Shown one piece after another: positions 9,157 to 18,713 of a stretch of DNA of 64,000 nt (positions are counted from its first letter, which is position 1; every line of letters starts with the position of its first letter). A program made the position numbers and the translations under genes. A model generated the notes under the pieces. It did not search any database. It worked only from the letters and a program-made list of their open reading frames with translations, and had not been told where the DNA came from. The stretch covers positions 154,223-218,222 of the forward strand of contig CBFHSF010000003.1 in NCBI GenBank assembly GCA_965658445.1, read 5' to 3'. This DNA is from CBFHSF01 sp965658445. GTDB taxonomy: Bacteria; Bacteroidota; Bacteroidia; Flavobacteriales; Schleiferiaceae.

Positions 9157-9750
9157 ATGTTTACGGGAATTATTGAGGCCCTCGGAAAGATTGAAGACAT
9201 CGTCGTAGAAGGCGAAAACCATCACATCACTCTTTCGGGACCTTTTACCGATGAGTTGACCATTGATCAATCCGTAGCTCACAATGGAGTCTGTTTAACC
9301 GTTGTCAATATTGAAGATGATCAGTACACGGTTACCGCCATTGCCGAAACCATGAGAAAGACGAGTCTCTCAGAATGGGAGAGGGGAGCGGTGGTCAATT
9401 TAGAGCGCTGCATGAAAATGGGAGGTCGCTTGGATGGTCACATCGTTCAAGGTCATGTCGATCAAGTGGGAACGTGTTCTGCCATTGCCGAAGAAGACGG
9501 GAGCTGGATTTTTACGTTTACTTACGAACCTACACGTCCCGAATACGTAACCGTTGAAAAGGGTTCTATAACAGTAAACGGAACGAGTCTTACTGTTGTC
9601 AATTCAAAAGAAAAAGAATTTTCTGTGGCCATCATTCCTTATACCTATGAGCACACCGTATTCCACACATTAAAGGTGGGTTCCAAAGTCAACCTTGAGT
9701 TTGATATTATTGGGAAGTACGTAGCCAAATTGGCTTCTATCCAAGGCTAG
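9157..9750 (+). CDS. ribE: Riboflavin synthase
   Basis: Dismutates two molecules of 6,7-dimethyl-8-ribityllumazine to riboflavin. It begins MFTGIIEALGKIEDI, the invariant start of the family, and has two tandem lumazine-binding barrels. The second begins near residue 86 with KMGGRLDGHIVQGHVDQVG, and GSITVNGTSLTVV mirrors the first-repeat segment HNGVCLTVV. At 197 residues the length is normal. It follows the secreted protein gene by five bases, so the two are probably one transcript; no FMN riboswitch precedes it and no other rib gene is in the window. Confidence 0.97.
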   Translation: MFTGIIEALGKIEDIVVEGENHHITLSGPFTDELTIDQSVAHNGVCLTVVNIEDDQYTVTAIAETMRKTSLSEWERGAVVNLERCMKMGGRLDGHIVQGHVDQVGTCSAIAEEDGSWIFTFTYEPTRPEYVTVEKGSITVNGTSLTVVNSKEKEFSVAIIPYTYEHTVFHTLKVGSKVNLEFDIIGKYVAKLASIQG

Positions 9751-9766
9751 CCGTATTCTTGAAATT

Positions 9767-10693
9767 TTAAAAGTGGCTGGCCATTTTCGCAATGTCCACG
9801 TTGCCACCGGTTAAAATGATAACCGCATTTTTTCCCTTGATCAAATGAGAGTGATTGGCAGCGGCGGCTATTCCTACGGCCGCAGACGGTTCAATGACCA
9901 TTTTGGTTCTCGTCCACATCCATTGCGTCCACTTTACGATGTCTTCTTCCGAGGCGGTAAAGATATCCTTTACGTGCTCCGAAATAATGGGAAAGGTCAA
10001 AGAGCCCAATGAAGTTTTTAGCCCGTCGGCCAATGTGTTGGGATTGACAGAGGGAATGATTTTACCCGCTTGCAGAGATTGCAAACCGTCATCCGCCATT
10101 TCAGGTTCTACACCGTAGACTTCTACTTTGTGATCGCGTGTGGCTAAAAGCGTTCCGGACAATAGTCCACCTCCACCCAATGGGCAAAAAATCACATCGA
10201 CATCGGGGCATTGCTCTAAGATTTCTTGGGCACAGGTGGATTGACCTTCAATGGTTCCTATTTGGTCGTACGGGTGAATTTCTACACCTCCTGTTTTTTC
10301 AAGGAGGCTTGCCAATGTGGATTCTCTAGCCTCCAAAGTAGGTTCGCAAAAAATAACGTCGGCACCGTATCCCTTCATCGCGTCAACTTTCACGGAAGGC
10401 GCGTTGGAAGGAACCACCACCGTAGCGGAAACTCCCAATTCTCTTGCCGCCCATGCTAAGGCTTGTCCGTGATTTCCAGAGGAATGTGTAGCCACGCCCT
10501 TTTTTCTTTCCTCCGCAGAGAGTTTTTGCAGAGAGTTTACGGCGCCTCTTGCCTTAAAAGCCCCCACTTTTTGCAAGTTTTCAGCTTTAAAAAACACGTT
10601 GCCTCCCATCATTTCATTGAATGTTTGGGAAGAAATCAGAGGCGTTTCATGAACGTAAGGGGAAACTCGTTTTCTCGCGCTGAGGATATCCAT
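9767..10693 (-). CDS. PLP-dependent threonine/serine dehydratase-like enzyme (fold type II)
   Basis: A 308-residue enzyme that likely deaminates threonine or serine to a 2-oxo acid, or racemises serine. Visible motifs are the PLP lysine in FKARGAVNS (Lys47), the SSGNHGQALA loop, and the phosphate-binding GGGGLLSG. It has no C-terminal ACT domain, so it lacks the isoleucine-feedback part of biosynthetic IlvA and resembles the catabolic/serine racemase type. It is convergent with ribE (16-base gap) and lies 58 bases after the AddB-like nuclease gene, which may be its transcript partner. The exact substrate cannot be decided from sequence. Confidence 0.88.
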   Translation of the reverse strand: MDILSARKRVSPYVHETPLISSQTFNEMMGGNVFFKAENLQKVGAFKARGAVNSLQKLSAEERKKGVATHSSGNHGQALAWAARELGVSATVVVPSNAPSVKVDAMKGYGADVIFCEPTLEARESTLASLLEKTGGVEIHPYDQIGTIEGQSTCAQEILEQCPDVDVIFCPLGGGGLLSGTLLATRDHKVEVYGVEPEMADDGLQSLQAGKIIPSVNPNTLADGLKTSLGSLTFPIISEHVKDIFTASEEDIVKWTQWMWTRTKMVIEPSAAVGIAAAANHSHLIKGKNAVIILTGGNVDIAKMASHF

Positions 10694-10751
10694 GGTCTGT
10701 GAATTCGATGGTTTGCTAATTGCTAATTTGTTCTATTGCTTTTTGGCGAAG

Positions 10752-13532
10752 TTAATACGGACTGTTTGGGTTGAGGACAAAGTCTTCATTGGGATCCAAA
10801 ACGCCTTCAATAACCGCCAAAATTTGATCCATAAAGGGCTCAAAATCCTGACGTGTAAATACGGTGGCTTTGTCAATTTTTAGAGGGTGTATCTCCCCAG
10901 ACATTCTCATGGCAACAATGCCCAAAGATACTTTTGCGTTGGGGTGGGTTTCCGTAAACAACCAACCGTAACAGAGGAGCTGAATGGCTTTGTCTTTGGT
11001 GTTTTCTGCCATGGCGATTTCTTCCGTTCCCTTGAGGGATAATGCAGTGGTCTTTACATATCCTGTCTTATAGTCTAAAATGTGGATGGTATCACCGACT
11101 AAATCTACTCGGTCAATGAGCCCTTTGAGTAGTATGGGGCGTTCCGGATTTCCCAGAGAACTCGTGTATTCATTTTCCAGACTGAGTACGCGTGTGGGCA
11201 GGCCCTCGCTTTCGTTTTTGGCGATTCTCTTTTTTTCTTCTGCAAAAAAGGTATTGAGCATTTCCAAGGCGACATTGAAAATGAGGTGGTTCTTTCCTGA
11301 GGCCAAGGAACGCTCAGAAAAGTCCTCTCTAAACGCTTTGTACAATAGGTCTTTGCCTTGAGATTTCATGGAGGCAATATCCTCGGTGGTAAGTGGTTTT
11401 TGCGATTCTACAAACGGAGTATACAACGTTTCTAAAACCTCGTGCAAATAGCTTCCCATGGTGTTGTCGCCTATGGTTTCCTCTACGTCGTCGGCCTCAG
11501 AGACTCTTAGTATTCTCTGTTTGTAAAAGGTCAAAGGGTTTTTAATGAAGGTCGTCAAGGAGGAGGGACTAAACCCCTTTTCGTGAGCGATGATGTCAAT
11601 GGCCTCTCGAAGGGGCGGCGTCTTAGCCACGGCATAGTCTTCTTCACTAGTGTTGGGAGGCAAGTAGGTGTTTTCGGTTCTCTGGACAAAAGACTGATGC
11701 GGAAGCCTTCCCCATTCTCTTGCCAGCTGAAGAACAAACCTCGATGGTTCTGTGGTTCCAATTTCTGCGGGTGCAACGTTGTAAATCAAAGTCACCTTTT
11801 CTGCACCCTTTAAAAGTCGATAAAAGTGATAGGCATATACTGCATCTTTCTCAGTATGGGTAGGTAGGCCAAATCCAACTTTTAAATCAAAGGGGATAAG
11901 AGATCCGGGAGTTTTTCCCTTGGGAAGAACGCCTTCATTTACAGACGTCATAATGATGTGATCAAAGTCCAAAAGACGAGTCTCTAGAATCCCCAGAATT
12001 TGAAGACCCTCCAAAGGTTCCCCTACAAAGTCTAAGGATTCCTCACCAATGGATTGTATGATAAAGGGCTTTAGATGAATAAAGCTACCCAAGAATTCAT
12101 GGTCTTCTATAAGAGATGCCAATTGGCCGAAGACCTTGAACATCTTGTATGCGATTTCTCTTTCCAGCTTTTGGTCGCGAACGCATTCTGCGTAGAATTG
12201 AAAAAACTCTTGTGCGGCAACCAACCATTCTGACATGGAGACATTGGGTTTGAGAAGGGTTCCCAAAGCCTCTCCTTTGAGTTCAGGAAGGTTTTTGAAA
12301 ATCTCCTCCCAAGTGGTGTACACCCAGTTCTTTGAGTGGATTTTTTGAATAAACGCTTCGGCGGAAGCCTTTTTAGCGCTTGTGTATTCGTTGATGGCAG
12401 GCTGCTCAAATAATCGAATGAGATCCGTATAGTAAAAGGCATTGCTCTGTGCTTTTTCTCGTTTTTCCAAAAGCGAAACCAACAAAACAACAAAGCTTGC
12501 CAACGGAGTTTCCTTGAGAGGCAACCCCATGGTGATGTTAAAGGATTCGATATTGGAAGGGAGCGCGTCTACCACGGGAACCAAAAGGCCTTCGTCGGCA
12601 AGCACGACGGCCACCCGTTTTTCTTCAATGGCCTCAGCGGGTAACTCCGACAGAATTTCCGACACTTTTTGGGCTTGCGCGAAGGAACCCGAAACGCCAA
12701 AGGCATCGATGGTCTTGGGTTTGTGGTCCCAATCATTGTAAATCCAAGAAAGCTTCTGAGAATCTAGCTCCGACCATTCTTCCAGGTATCGTCTAAAGAA
12801 CAGTCCTGCTTCTTGGTGTGGTGGGTCAGAAAAATAGCTGTCCATATCCCATAATATGGTGGCTTTTTTGGTTTTTAATAAATGCCTGAACACCATTTCT
12901 TCTGAGGCGTTCAATGCGTTAAAGCCCACCAGATAGGTTTCTTGAATGTTGTTGTATCGCAGCCATTCGTCCAAACTGTCCAGCTGATCAGACATTTCTC
13001 GAAAGGCCATTCCCTGATAAGCGGTATTGTTCTTTTTTAGTAAACCTGTAAAGGCGTAGTAGAGCGGTAGAATGTGATCCCAAAACTCTAGGTAGGTCTC
13101 CATGAGTTCCGTCGGTTCCTCGTCTGGTTGTAGTCCCCACCGCTCCAGAACTTTAGCATCTCGGAGGTTGTAAAAGATTTGTTCTGGGATCAAACGATAT
13201 CTGTCTACTTCATTAAAATCCCCCAAAAGAGATTGTCCCCATTTGGTGAATTCCTCAAAGGAATTGGCTTCTTCTCCCAATAGATTTTGATGGGCTTCGT
13301 AGAGCTTAGCGAGGAGGGGCAAACCAGATAATAATGAGAAGCCCGTTAACTCTTCCGCCCACTCTTCAATGGTCATAAAGCGCGGAGAAATCGTGGGTTT
13401 GTCTAAGACGTTGGTAAGTTCTGTCTTTAGAAACAACTCCGCACGTTTACTGGGTGTGACTACCAGAACGTCAGATAGTTGATCAGGGTGGTCGTTGCGT
13501 ATTTTATCAGCTACTTGGTGGAGAAATTTCAT
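10752..13532 (-). CDS. AddB/RecB-like PD-(D/E)XK nuclease family protein
   Basis: A 926-residue protein with the layout of Bacteroidota AddB-like subunits. The N-terminal helicase-like region begins VVTPSKRAELFLK and has no Walker A motif, so it is probably an inactive helicase. The C-terminal RecB-type nuclease domain (from about residue 650) shows GSYLHEVLETLY, then GLIDRVD and HILDYKTG, the acidic-lysine core of the PD-(D/E)XK fold. No cysteine cluster for an iron-sulfur staple is apparent. It likely works with an AddA-type UvrD helicase in double-strand break processing; that partner is not adjacent here. Confidence 0.85.
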   Translation of the reverse strand: MKFLHQVADKIRNDHPDQLSDVLVVTPSKRAELFLKTELTNVLDKPTISPRFMTIEEWAEELTGFSLLSGLPLLAKLYEAHQNLLGEEANSFEEFTKWGQSLLGDFNEVDRYRLIPEQIFYNLRDAKVLERWGLQPDEEPTELMETYLEFWDHILPLYYAFTGLLKKNNTAYQGMAFREMSDQLDSLDEWLRYNNIQETYLVGFNALNASEEMVFRHLLKTKKATILWDMDSYFSDPPHQEAGLFFRRYLEEWSELDSQKLSWIYNDWDHKPKTIDAFGVSGSFAQAQKVSEILSELPAEAIEEKRVAVVLADEGLLVPVVDALPSNIESFNITMGLPLKETPLASFVVLLVSLLEKREKAQSNAFYYTDLIRLFEQPAINEYTSAKKASAEAFIQKIHSKNWVYTTWEEIFKNLPELKGEALGTLLKPNVSMSEWLVAAQEFFQFYAECVRDQKLEREIAYKMFKVFGQLASLIEDHEFLGSFIHLKPFIIQSIGEESLDFVGEPLEGLQILGILETRLLDFDHIIMTSVNEGVLPKGKTPGSLIPFDLKVGFGLPTHTEKDAVYAYHFYRLLKGAEKVTLIYNVAPAEIGTTEPSRFVLQLAREWGRLPHQSFVQRTENTYLPPNTSEEDYAVAKTPPLREAIDIIAHEKGFSPSSLTTFIKNPLTFYKQRILRVSEADDVEETIGDNTMGSYLHEVLETLYTPFVESQKPLTTEDIASMKSQGKDLLYKAFREDFSERSLASGKNHLIFNVALEMLNTFFAEEKKRIAKNESEGLPTRVLSLENEYTSSLGNPERPILLKGLIDRVDLVGDTIHILDYKTGYVKTTALSLKGTEEIAMAENTKDKAIQLLCYGWLFTETHPNAKVSLGIVAMRMSGEIHPLKIDKATVFTRQDFEPFMDQILAVIEGVLDPNEDFVLNPNSPY

Positions 13533-13617
13533 GTGGTTTTTTGTGTATTGAAAGGTAAAGATTCTATCTTAGAATGGTGATATTTAAGATTCACAAAACA
13601 CCCGAAATCAATAAATA

Positions 13618-13630
13618 CCCTAAATTAGGG
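13618..13630. promoter_or_regulatory. Operator-like palindrome CCCTAA-A-TTAGGG
   Basis: A perfect 13-base inverted repeat with a one-base centre, 60 bases before the LPP20-type lipoprotein start and 86 bases before the divergent nuclease gene. Its CCTAA/TTAGG arms recur in a longer palindrome at 47541-47557. A DNA-binding site is inferred; no convincing TTG/TAnnTTTG pair is visible here. Confidence 0.3.
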
Positions 13631-13689
13631 AGCTTTATCAGAAAACACTTTTTATAATTTAGTCCAATCAAAACAATAAAAATCAACCG

Positions 13690-14283
13690 ATGAAAAAAGT
13701 AGTTTATTTTAGTATGGTAATCGCGAGTTCATTGTTTTTCACCGCTTGTGGTGGAGGGGAAGATACCGTTGCCAAGAAAGATCAAGGAATCACTATGTTG
13801 GAGGACGATCCATGTACAGGTCCTGAGTTCCAAACCGACGGTGAAGTCATTAGAGGAATTGGTTCCAGTGAGAGCCCCAACAAAAATGCCGCTCAGAAAA
13901 AAGCAAAGTCTCAAGCTATCAATGAGATTGCCGCTACTTTGAGCCAAGTTTTCCAAAGTTTGACCACTAACTATTTGAACGAGCGTTCTGAGAACGACAA
14001 CTTTACAGTTAGAGGAAAGATGGAAGACATGCAAAAGACTATCATCGATCAAGAGCTAAGAGGTGCGAATTCTATTTGTACTAAGTACGGAATGAGAACC
14101 AACAGCCAAGGTCAGACTCTTTACATCTGTTATACTGCGTATGAGTTATCTGCAGGATCAGTGGCCGACAAGTACTACAAAGGTCTTTCTGAAGACGCTG
14201 AGTTGAGAATCGACTATGACTACGAAAAGTACAAGGACGATTTCAACAAAGAAATGGAGAAACTTCAGGAGCGTAGAAACTAA
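13690..14283 (+). CDS. LPP20-type lipoprotein
   Basis: A 197-residue predicted lipoprotein. The signal peptide ends in a lipobox (SSLFFTAC, Cys20) followed by GGGED. The mature part holds an LPP20-like segment: GIGSSESPNKNAAQKKAKSQ and then an alanine-rich amphipathic helix, with a short beta end at TLYICYTAYEL. The tail (DYDYEKYKDDFNKEMEKLQERRN) is charged and helical. The same kind of domain opens the 18714-20555 protein. It is followed after 14 bases by the transglutaminase-like gene, so the two are likely cotranscribed. Function unknown. Confidence 0.82.
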   Translation: MKKVVYFSMVIASSLFFTACGGGEDTVAKKDQGITMLEDDPCTGPEFQTDGEVIRGIGSSESPNKNAAQKKAKSQAINEIAATLSQVFQSLTTNYLNERSENDNFTVRGKMEDMQKTIIDQELRGANSICTKYGMRTNSQGQTLYICYTAYELSAGSVADKYYKGLSEDAELRIDYDYEKYKDDFNKEMEKLQERRN

Positions 14284-14297
14284 AAAAGGGATTTGCC

Positions 14298-15749
14298 ATG
14301 TTAAAGATGCGTCACTTACTAGTGGCCTCTCTACTCCTGGCTTCATTTACTGGATTTTCTCAGACTGATTTTGAGGCTTTTAAAAAGCAAAGACGTCAGG
14401 ATTTCAAAAATTTTGTGGAAGCGAGAGATCGCGACTTTGCAAAGTTTGTAAAGAACCGCTGGGAGGAGATGCAGCTGATGGAGGCAGAGAAGAGAATGCT
14501 CATGCCCAAGCCAGAAGTTGTGCCCACCTTTCGGGATGTACCTGGTGCGGTTGACGATCCCGTTAACCTGTCTACCAAGCCCATTGGGGTTCCTAGGGTA
14601 AAACCACCGGTTATGGTTCCTACGGTTCCTGAAGAAAAGCCTAAGAAAACGCCTGATCCAGACCCCAAGTCAATGGTCAATTCGGATTTCTCCTTTTATG
14701 GACAAATCGTAAGTTGGTCAACACTTCCTCTTCCAGAGATGAAGTGGGGTTCTTCAGAGGCAGAGGTTTCTGAAGCTTGGATGAAATTGGCCGCCTGGTA
14801 TGAAGTTGCAGAACCCCTTGACTTAATTGAAGTTGAGGTGGCTGCCAAGAATCTCAATGACTGGGGAGCCTTCCAGATGATCAGAAAGATGTCTGAGCAA
14901 CTCACATCGGATGGCAATGGCCAACGAGTGGTAACGGTCTTTTTGGCCAGCAAAATGGGATACGACTGTAAGTTGGCTCGTTCTCAAAATCAACTATTGG
15001 TTTTGGTAAACTTCTCCGAGAAAGTTTACGACTACTCCTTTCTCAAGTTCGAAGGGATGAGCTTTTACATCATGGAGCCTAAAACTCGTTATTCCAATGA
15101 GATTTACTCCTACCCAAATGCATACTCAGAATCAGCACGTGCCATGTCATTGGCAATGGATGAGAATCCCAATTTAGGAGGAGACCTCAATCTTAGAAAG
15201 TTGTCCTTTGTATACAAGGGAACGCCTTACTCTTTCGAAGTTCCGTACAGTCCATCGCTTACAGCGTTCTTGGATGAGATTCCTCCTGTAGACATTGTCA
15301 ATTACTTTGGGCAAAGTATTCCGGAAGAATCAGCATCGGCCTTGGATATGGCCTTGGTTCCAATCTTGTCAAACATGAGCAAAGAAGAGGGCGTTGCCTT
15401 CCTTCTGCACATGACGCAATTGAGCTTTGAGTATGAAACCGACCAAGATCAATTTGGCAGAGAGAAATACTTTTATCCCGTAGAAATTTTGGCGTATCCC
15501 TATGCGGATTGTGAAGATCGATCCATCTTTTACAGTTGGATGGTTAGGCGGTATTTACAGTTGGATGTGGTGGGTTTGGATTATCCCGGTCATATTTCTA
15601 CCGCAGTAAATATAGATTTACAAGGAGACTACTTTATAATTAATGGCAAGAAATACGTTGCTTGCGATCCTACGTATATCAATGCCGGACCGGGCCTTAC
15701 GCAACCGAATTATCGGGATGAGGCTGCGGACATCATCTGGATTAGATAG
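14298..15749 (+). CDS. Secreted transglutaminase-like (papain-fold) protein
   Basis: A 483-residue exported protein. After the signal peptide (through about GFSQ, residue 22) come repeated units with the pattern F-x2-F-x3-R up to about residue 57, then a proline-rich linker (about 70-125). The C-terminal region has a transglutaminase-like triad: Cys405 in YADCEDRS, His432 in PGHISTA and Asp457 in ACDPTYI. Members of this fold act as cysteine peptidases or transglutaminases in the envelope; the substrate is unknown. It is 14 bases after the LPP20 lipoprotein and ends before a strong terminator, so the two form a unit. An in-frame ATG at 14307 is an alternative start. Confidence 0.8.
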   Translation: MLKMRHLLVASLLLASFTGFSQTDFEAFKKQRRQDFKNFVEARDRDFAKFVKNRWEEMQLMEAEKRMLMPKPEVVPTFRDVPGAVDDPVNLSTKPIGVPRVKPPVMVPTVPEEKPKKTPDPDPKSMVNSDFSFYGQIVSWSTLPLPEMKWGSSEAEVSEAWMKLAAWYEVAEPLDLIEVEVAAKNLNDWGAFQMIRKMSEQLTSDGNGQRVVTVFLASKMGYDCKLARSQNQLLVLVNFSEKVYDYSFLKFEGMSFYIMEPKTRYSNEIYSYPNAYSESARAMSLAMDENPNLGGDLNLRKLSFVYKGTPYSFEVPYSPSLTAFLDEIPPVDIVNYFGQSIPEESASALDMALVPILSNMSKEEGVAFLLHMTQLSFEYETDQDQFGREKYFYPVEILAYPYADCEDRSIFYSWMVRRYLQLDVVGLDYPGHISTAVNIDLQGDYFIINGKKYVACDPTYINAGPGLTQPNYRDEAADIIWIR

Positions 15750-15775
15750 ATGATTATCCAATAATACAGATAAAC

Positions 15776-15800
15776 GGGGACCCACTGGGTCCCCTTTATT
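15776..15800 (+). terminator. Intrinsic terminator after the transglutaminase-like gene
   Basis: GGGGACCC (15776-15783) pairs perfectly with GGGTCCCC (15787-15794) around a three-base loop and is followed by TTTATT. It is 27 bases after the stop codon and 40 bases before the PEGA gene start. Confidence 0.85.
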
Positions 15801-15839
15801 CATTAAATTTGACAAGTACCAATTAACCAACATCATCGT

Positions 15840-18629
15840 ATGAAAAGAATTTTACTTCTATTCTTTTGTACTCTGTTTTCACATGTCTTGCTCTCACAGA
15901 CGGCGACCTACCAGGTAAAGGGAACCATCCAAATTGACGAGAGTAGCATTGAAGCCAAGAAAAATAAGAAGCTTGACTTTAATGATAACCCTTGTGCCTT
16001 GGTCATTATTTCCAAGGGAGGAGTTCATGGACTTAAGTTTGATCTCAAGGGGTTTTCTCCTTGTGGGGTTGAAGAAAGAGAAACTGAGTACTACCTATGG
16101 ATACCAGCCAACACGCGTGTCATTTACCTGAAACACCCAGACCGCGGAAACCTAGAAGTGACCATCCCAACCATTATCAAGCAGGGAAAAACCTACCGAA
16201 TGTACCTTCTGTCCAATGTGGTCAAGGAGACTACATACAAACAGGTTAAACCTGAGGAGATCAATTTTTATATCGATCCCCCCAATGCGAAAATTGCCAT
16301 TTATCGCGCCGGTGAAAATGGGGATGTTGTATTGAGAGAACGTCAGATTAAGAACGGCCAATTTGGAAAACTTCTTAGACCGGGACAATACCGCATTGTT
16401 CTCAAGGCAAGGAGATACGATGATTTTGAGGCAGAGTTTACCATCATTCCCGATGGAGACAGCACCTACAACTATTCATTGGTTCCTAATTTTGCGGAGG
16501 TAACGTTTAATACGAAGCCGGAGTCTGGCGCGATCATTTACATTGACGGTAGACAGGAGGCAACAACAACCCCTGCAACGATTAAAATTGATCCCGGTAT
16601 GCGAAATATTCAACTTGAGTTGGAAGATTTTGCTACGGTGGAAATAGACACATTAATTGAAAAACAAAGGGAGTATGTTTTTGATATTCCCATGCGATCT
16701 ACGGTATCTAAATCGTCCATTGTAACTGACGACGTTGCCGATATCTACTTGGACGGAAATAAAATTGCGACGGGTGGATATTTTGGAAAACTCGTGGATG
16801 GGGAACACCACATTACCATCAAGAGAAGTAAGTATTACGAGTTTGATACTACCGTGGTTATCCAAGCGGGAGTGCCCTTTAACTTGGATAAAAAGCTAAA
16901 GCCCATTCAGGGAACCCTTCTAGTAGAATCCGTTCCCAACAAGGCGGATGTTTACATCGATGGTCGAATGATGGGAAAAACCCCATTGGTGCTAGACCTG
17001 ATGATTGGACCTCACAATGTAGAGGTTAAGTCGACGGGATACGCACCGGAATATCGATCGGTTACCATTACAGAGAATCAAGAGGTAACCCTCTTCCCAG
17101 AGCTTTCGGAGTCTATGGATATTGTGATAAACTCAGATCCGACGGGGTCCTCTGTTTACATGGACGAAGGAAATGGCTACACTTACAAAGGAAGTACACC
17201 TTTCACTTACAGTCCGCTGGGCTCTTCAGAAAATTTGAAAATTCGATTGGAGCAGGACGGTTACAACACCTACTACACACAACAGGTGTTTAGAGCGGGG
17301 CAAGCCTATACCTTCCAAATGGAAAAGGTAACGGTCTCCCAAAAAGTAAATAAAATCATTGCAGCCAATGATTATGTAGATTTCTTTGATGGCCGTACGG
17401 ACATGGAATTCAACTATTACGTTACAGACAATTATGGTTTTGAAATGCGAAGTACACGTTACAACAGGTACTTCCACTTTGCTTTGCCATTGACCAATGT
17501 GGCGTATCGTTCCATTCCTATAGAAACCACTACGTTTGATGCAAGCACAGGGCTATTAGAAACCAAAGACCAGCCTTTAAATACCCTGACAACAATGGGT
17601 ATGCTAGGGTTTAATTACGGGTTCGGAACCTCTGATTTCTTGGTTTCCTTTGATTTGGATGCCTACCTATATGGAGGAGTTTACTTTACAGGAGGTGACA
17701 TGACAACCGTTGAGCCGGTTACTCAGGGAACCACCCATTACGGTTACGGATTGGACGGTTCAGTTCGGGTTAATTTTGGAAACTTCTACGTAAGAGCCAA
17801 GACTACTTTGTATGGTTACGACAACCTACTTCAAGAACAGTTGTTCTTTACCAATGAAGGGAATTTGACGGCAGCTTCGGATCCACTTCAGGATTTGAGT
17901 CTTTCCGCTTTTACATTAGGACTTGGATTCAACCTCACTGACTCTTATGACAACTCCATGTATGAGACCTTTGGATCCAATGGTTCTTACTCGGGGTACT
18001 GGGGGTTTGTATTTGGTACGAACTCCTATGACGGGTCGCGTTTGGGTATGTTCTTCAAGAGTTACTTTGGCGGAGGATGGTACGGCTCTATGAACTTCAA
18101 CTACGATTACTCTTCCATCCCAGCGTATTCATTTAATGAATCCGGTTCCGCTTCTGACCCTGTTGGGTCTGCTTCTACATACAATGCCGCCATTGCGGAG
18201 AGAAAGGCAAATGGAATCGCCGCGAATTCAACCATTGACTACAGCACGTTGTCGCTAATTGATTACGAATTAGGCTATTCGTTTGGATTCTATGAGTCTG
18301 GATATTCGTCTCTCATGCTTGAACTCAACATGTACGCTGGATTTGGATTCTCATTCCTCCAAGATGGTGTGGGAGAGCTAGACAGTGGAGAAGATCTTTA
18401 CGGTCTTGGATTTAAATACTTCTTAGGATTTAGACCACGTATTGTGTACTCTGTGGATGAGGTAATCACTATTTATGCAGAGTCAACTATTTACGAATAC
18501 GACAATCATTTAAGCAGCCAGTTGTACTACATGACAGACAACGGGACCAACTCTAGAACAACGTATGTGACCGATCCTGATATCACGTTCGTTCCCTTTA
18601 TCACGGTCGGAATGGGCTTCCCGTTCTAA
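15840..18629 (+). CDS. PEGA-repeat protein with C-terminal beta-barrel-like region
   Basis: A 929-residue exported protein with signal peptide MKRILLLFFCTLFSHVLLSQ. Residues about 150-500 hold several PEGA-like modules, recognisable by small turns such as AIIYIDGRQEATTTPATI, ADVYIDGRMMGKTPLVL and SVYMDEGNGYTYKGSTPF, each followed by a GxHNVEVK-like strand. From about 510 to the end the sequence is rich in alternating aromatic strands (YGFGTSDFLVSFDLDAYLYG) and closes with FVPFITVGMGFPF, whose terminal Phe is typical of outer-membrane barrels. PEGA modules bind surface partners or cell wall in other systems; a role anchoring a complex at the outer membrane is inferred. Confidence 0.8.
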   Translation: MKRILLLFFCTLFSHVLLSQTATYQVKGTIQIDESSIEAKKNKKLDFNDNPCALVIISKGGVHGLKFDLKGFSPCGVEERETEYYLWIPANTRVIYLKHPDRGNLEVTIPTIIKQGKTYRMYLLSNVVKETTYKQVKPEEINFYIDPPNAKIAIYRAGENGDVVLRERQIKNGQFGKLLRPGQYRIVLKARRYDDFEAEFTIIPDGDSTYNYSLVPNFAEVTFNTKPESGAIIYIDGRQEATTTPATIKIDPGMRNIQLELEDFATVEIDTLIEKQREYVFDIPMRSTVSKSSIVTDDVADIYLDGNKIATGGYFGKLVDGEHHITIKRSKYYEFDTTVVIQAGVPFNLDKKLKPIQGTLLVESVPNKADVYIDGRMMGKTPLVLDLMIGPHNVEVKSTGYAPEYRSVTITENQEVTLFPELSESMDIVINSDPTGSSVYMDEGNGYTYKGSTPFTYSPLGSSENLKIRLEQDGYNTYYTQQVFRAGQAYTFQMEKVTVSQKVNKIIAANDYVDFFDGRTDMEFNYYVTDNYGFEMRSTRYNRYFHFALPLTNVAYRSIPIETTTFDASTGLLETKDQPLNTLTTMGMLGFNYGFGTSDFLVSFDLDAYLYGGVYFTGGDMTTVEPVTQGTTHYGYGLDGSVRVNFGNFYVRAKTTLYGYDNLLQEQLFFTNEGNLTAASDPLQDLSLSAFTLGLGFNLTDSYDNSMYETFGSNGSYSGYWGFVFGTNSYDGSRLGMFFKSYFGGGWYGSMNFNYDYSSIPAYSFNESGSASDPVGSASTYNAAIAERKANGIAANSTIDYSTLSLIDYELGYSFGFYESGYSSLMLELNMYAGFGFSFLQDGVGELDSGEDLYGLGFKYFLGFRPRIVYSVDEVITIYAESTIYEYDNHLSSQLYYMTDNGTNSRTTYVTDPDITFVPFITVGMGFPF

Positions 18630-18665
18630 GAGAAAGGGAAATCGAATACATAATATAAGAAAAAC

Positions 18666-18693
18666 AAAAACCCGCCGAGAGGCGGGTTTTTTT
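18666..18693. terminator. Bidirectional intrinsic terminator
   Basis: CCCGCC (18671-18676), loop GAGA, GGCGGG (18681-18686), flanked by five As and seven Ts, so the stem can extend to 11 pairs. It sits between two convergent genes and can stop transcription from both sides. Confidence 0.93.
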
Positions 18694-18713
18694 ATGTGGT
18701 TAGAACCACGATT

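Noticed and set aside
9100..9160. FMN riboswitch upstream of ribE
   Set aside because: Only five bases separate ribE from the preceding gene and no FMN-aptamer pattern is visible.
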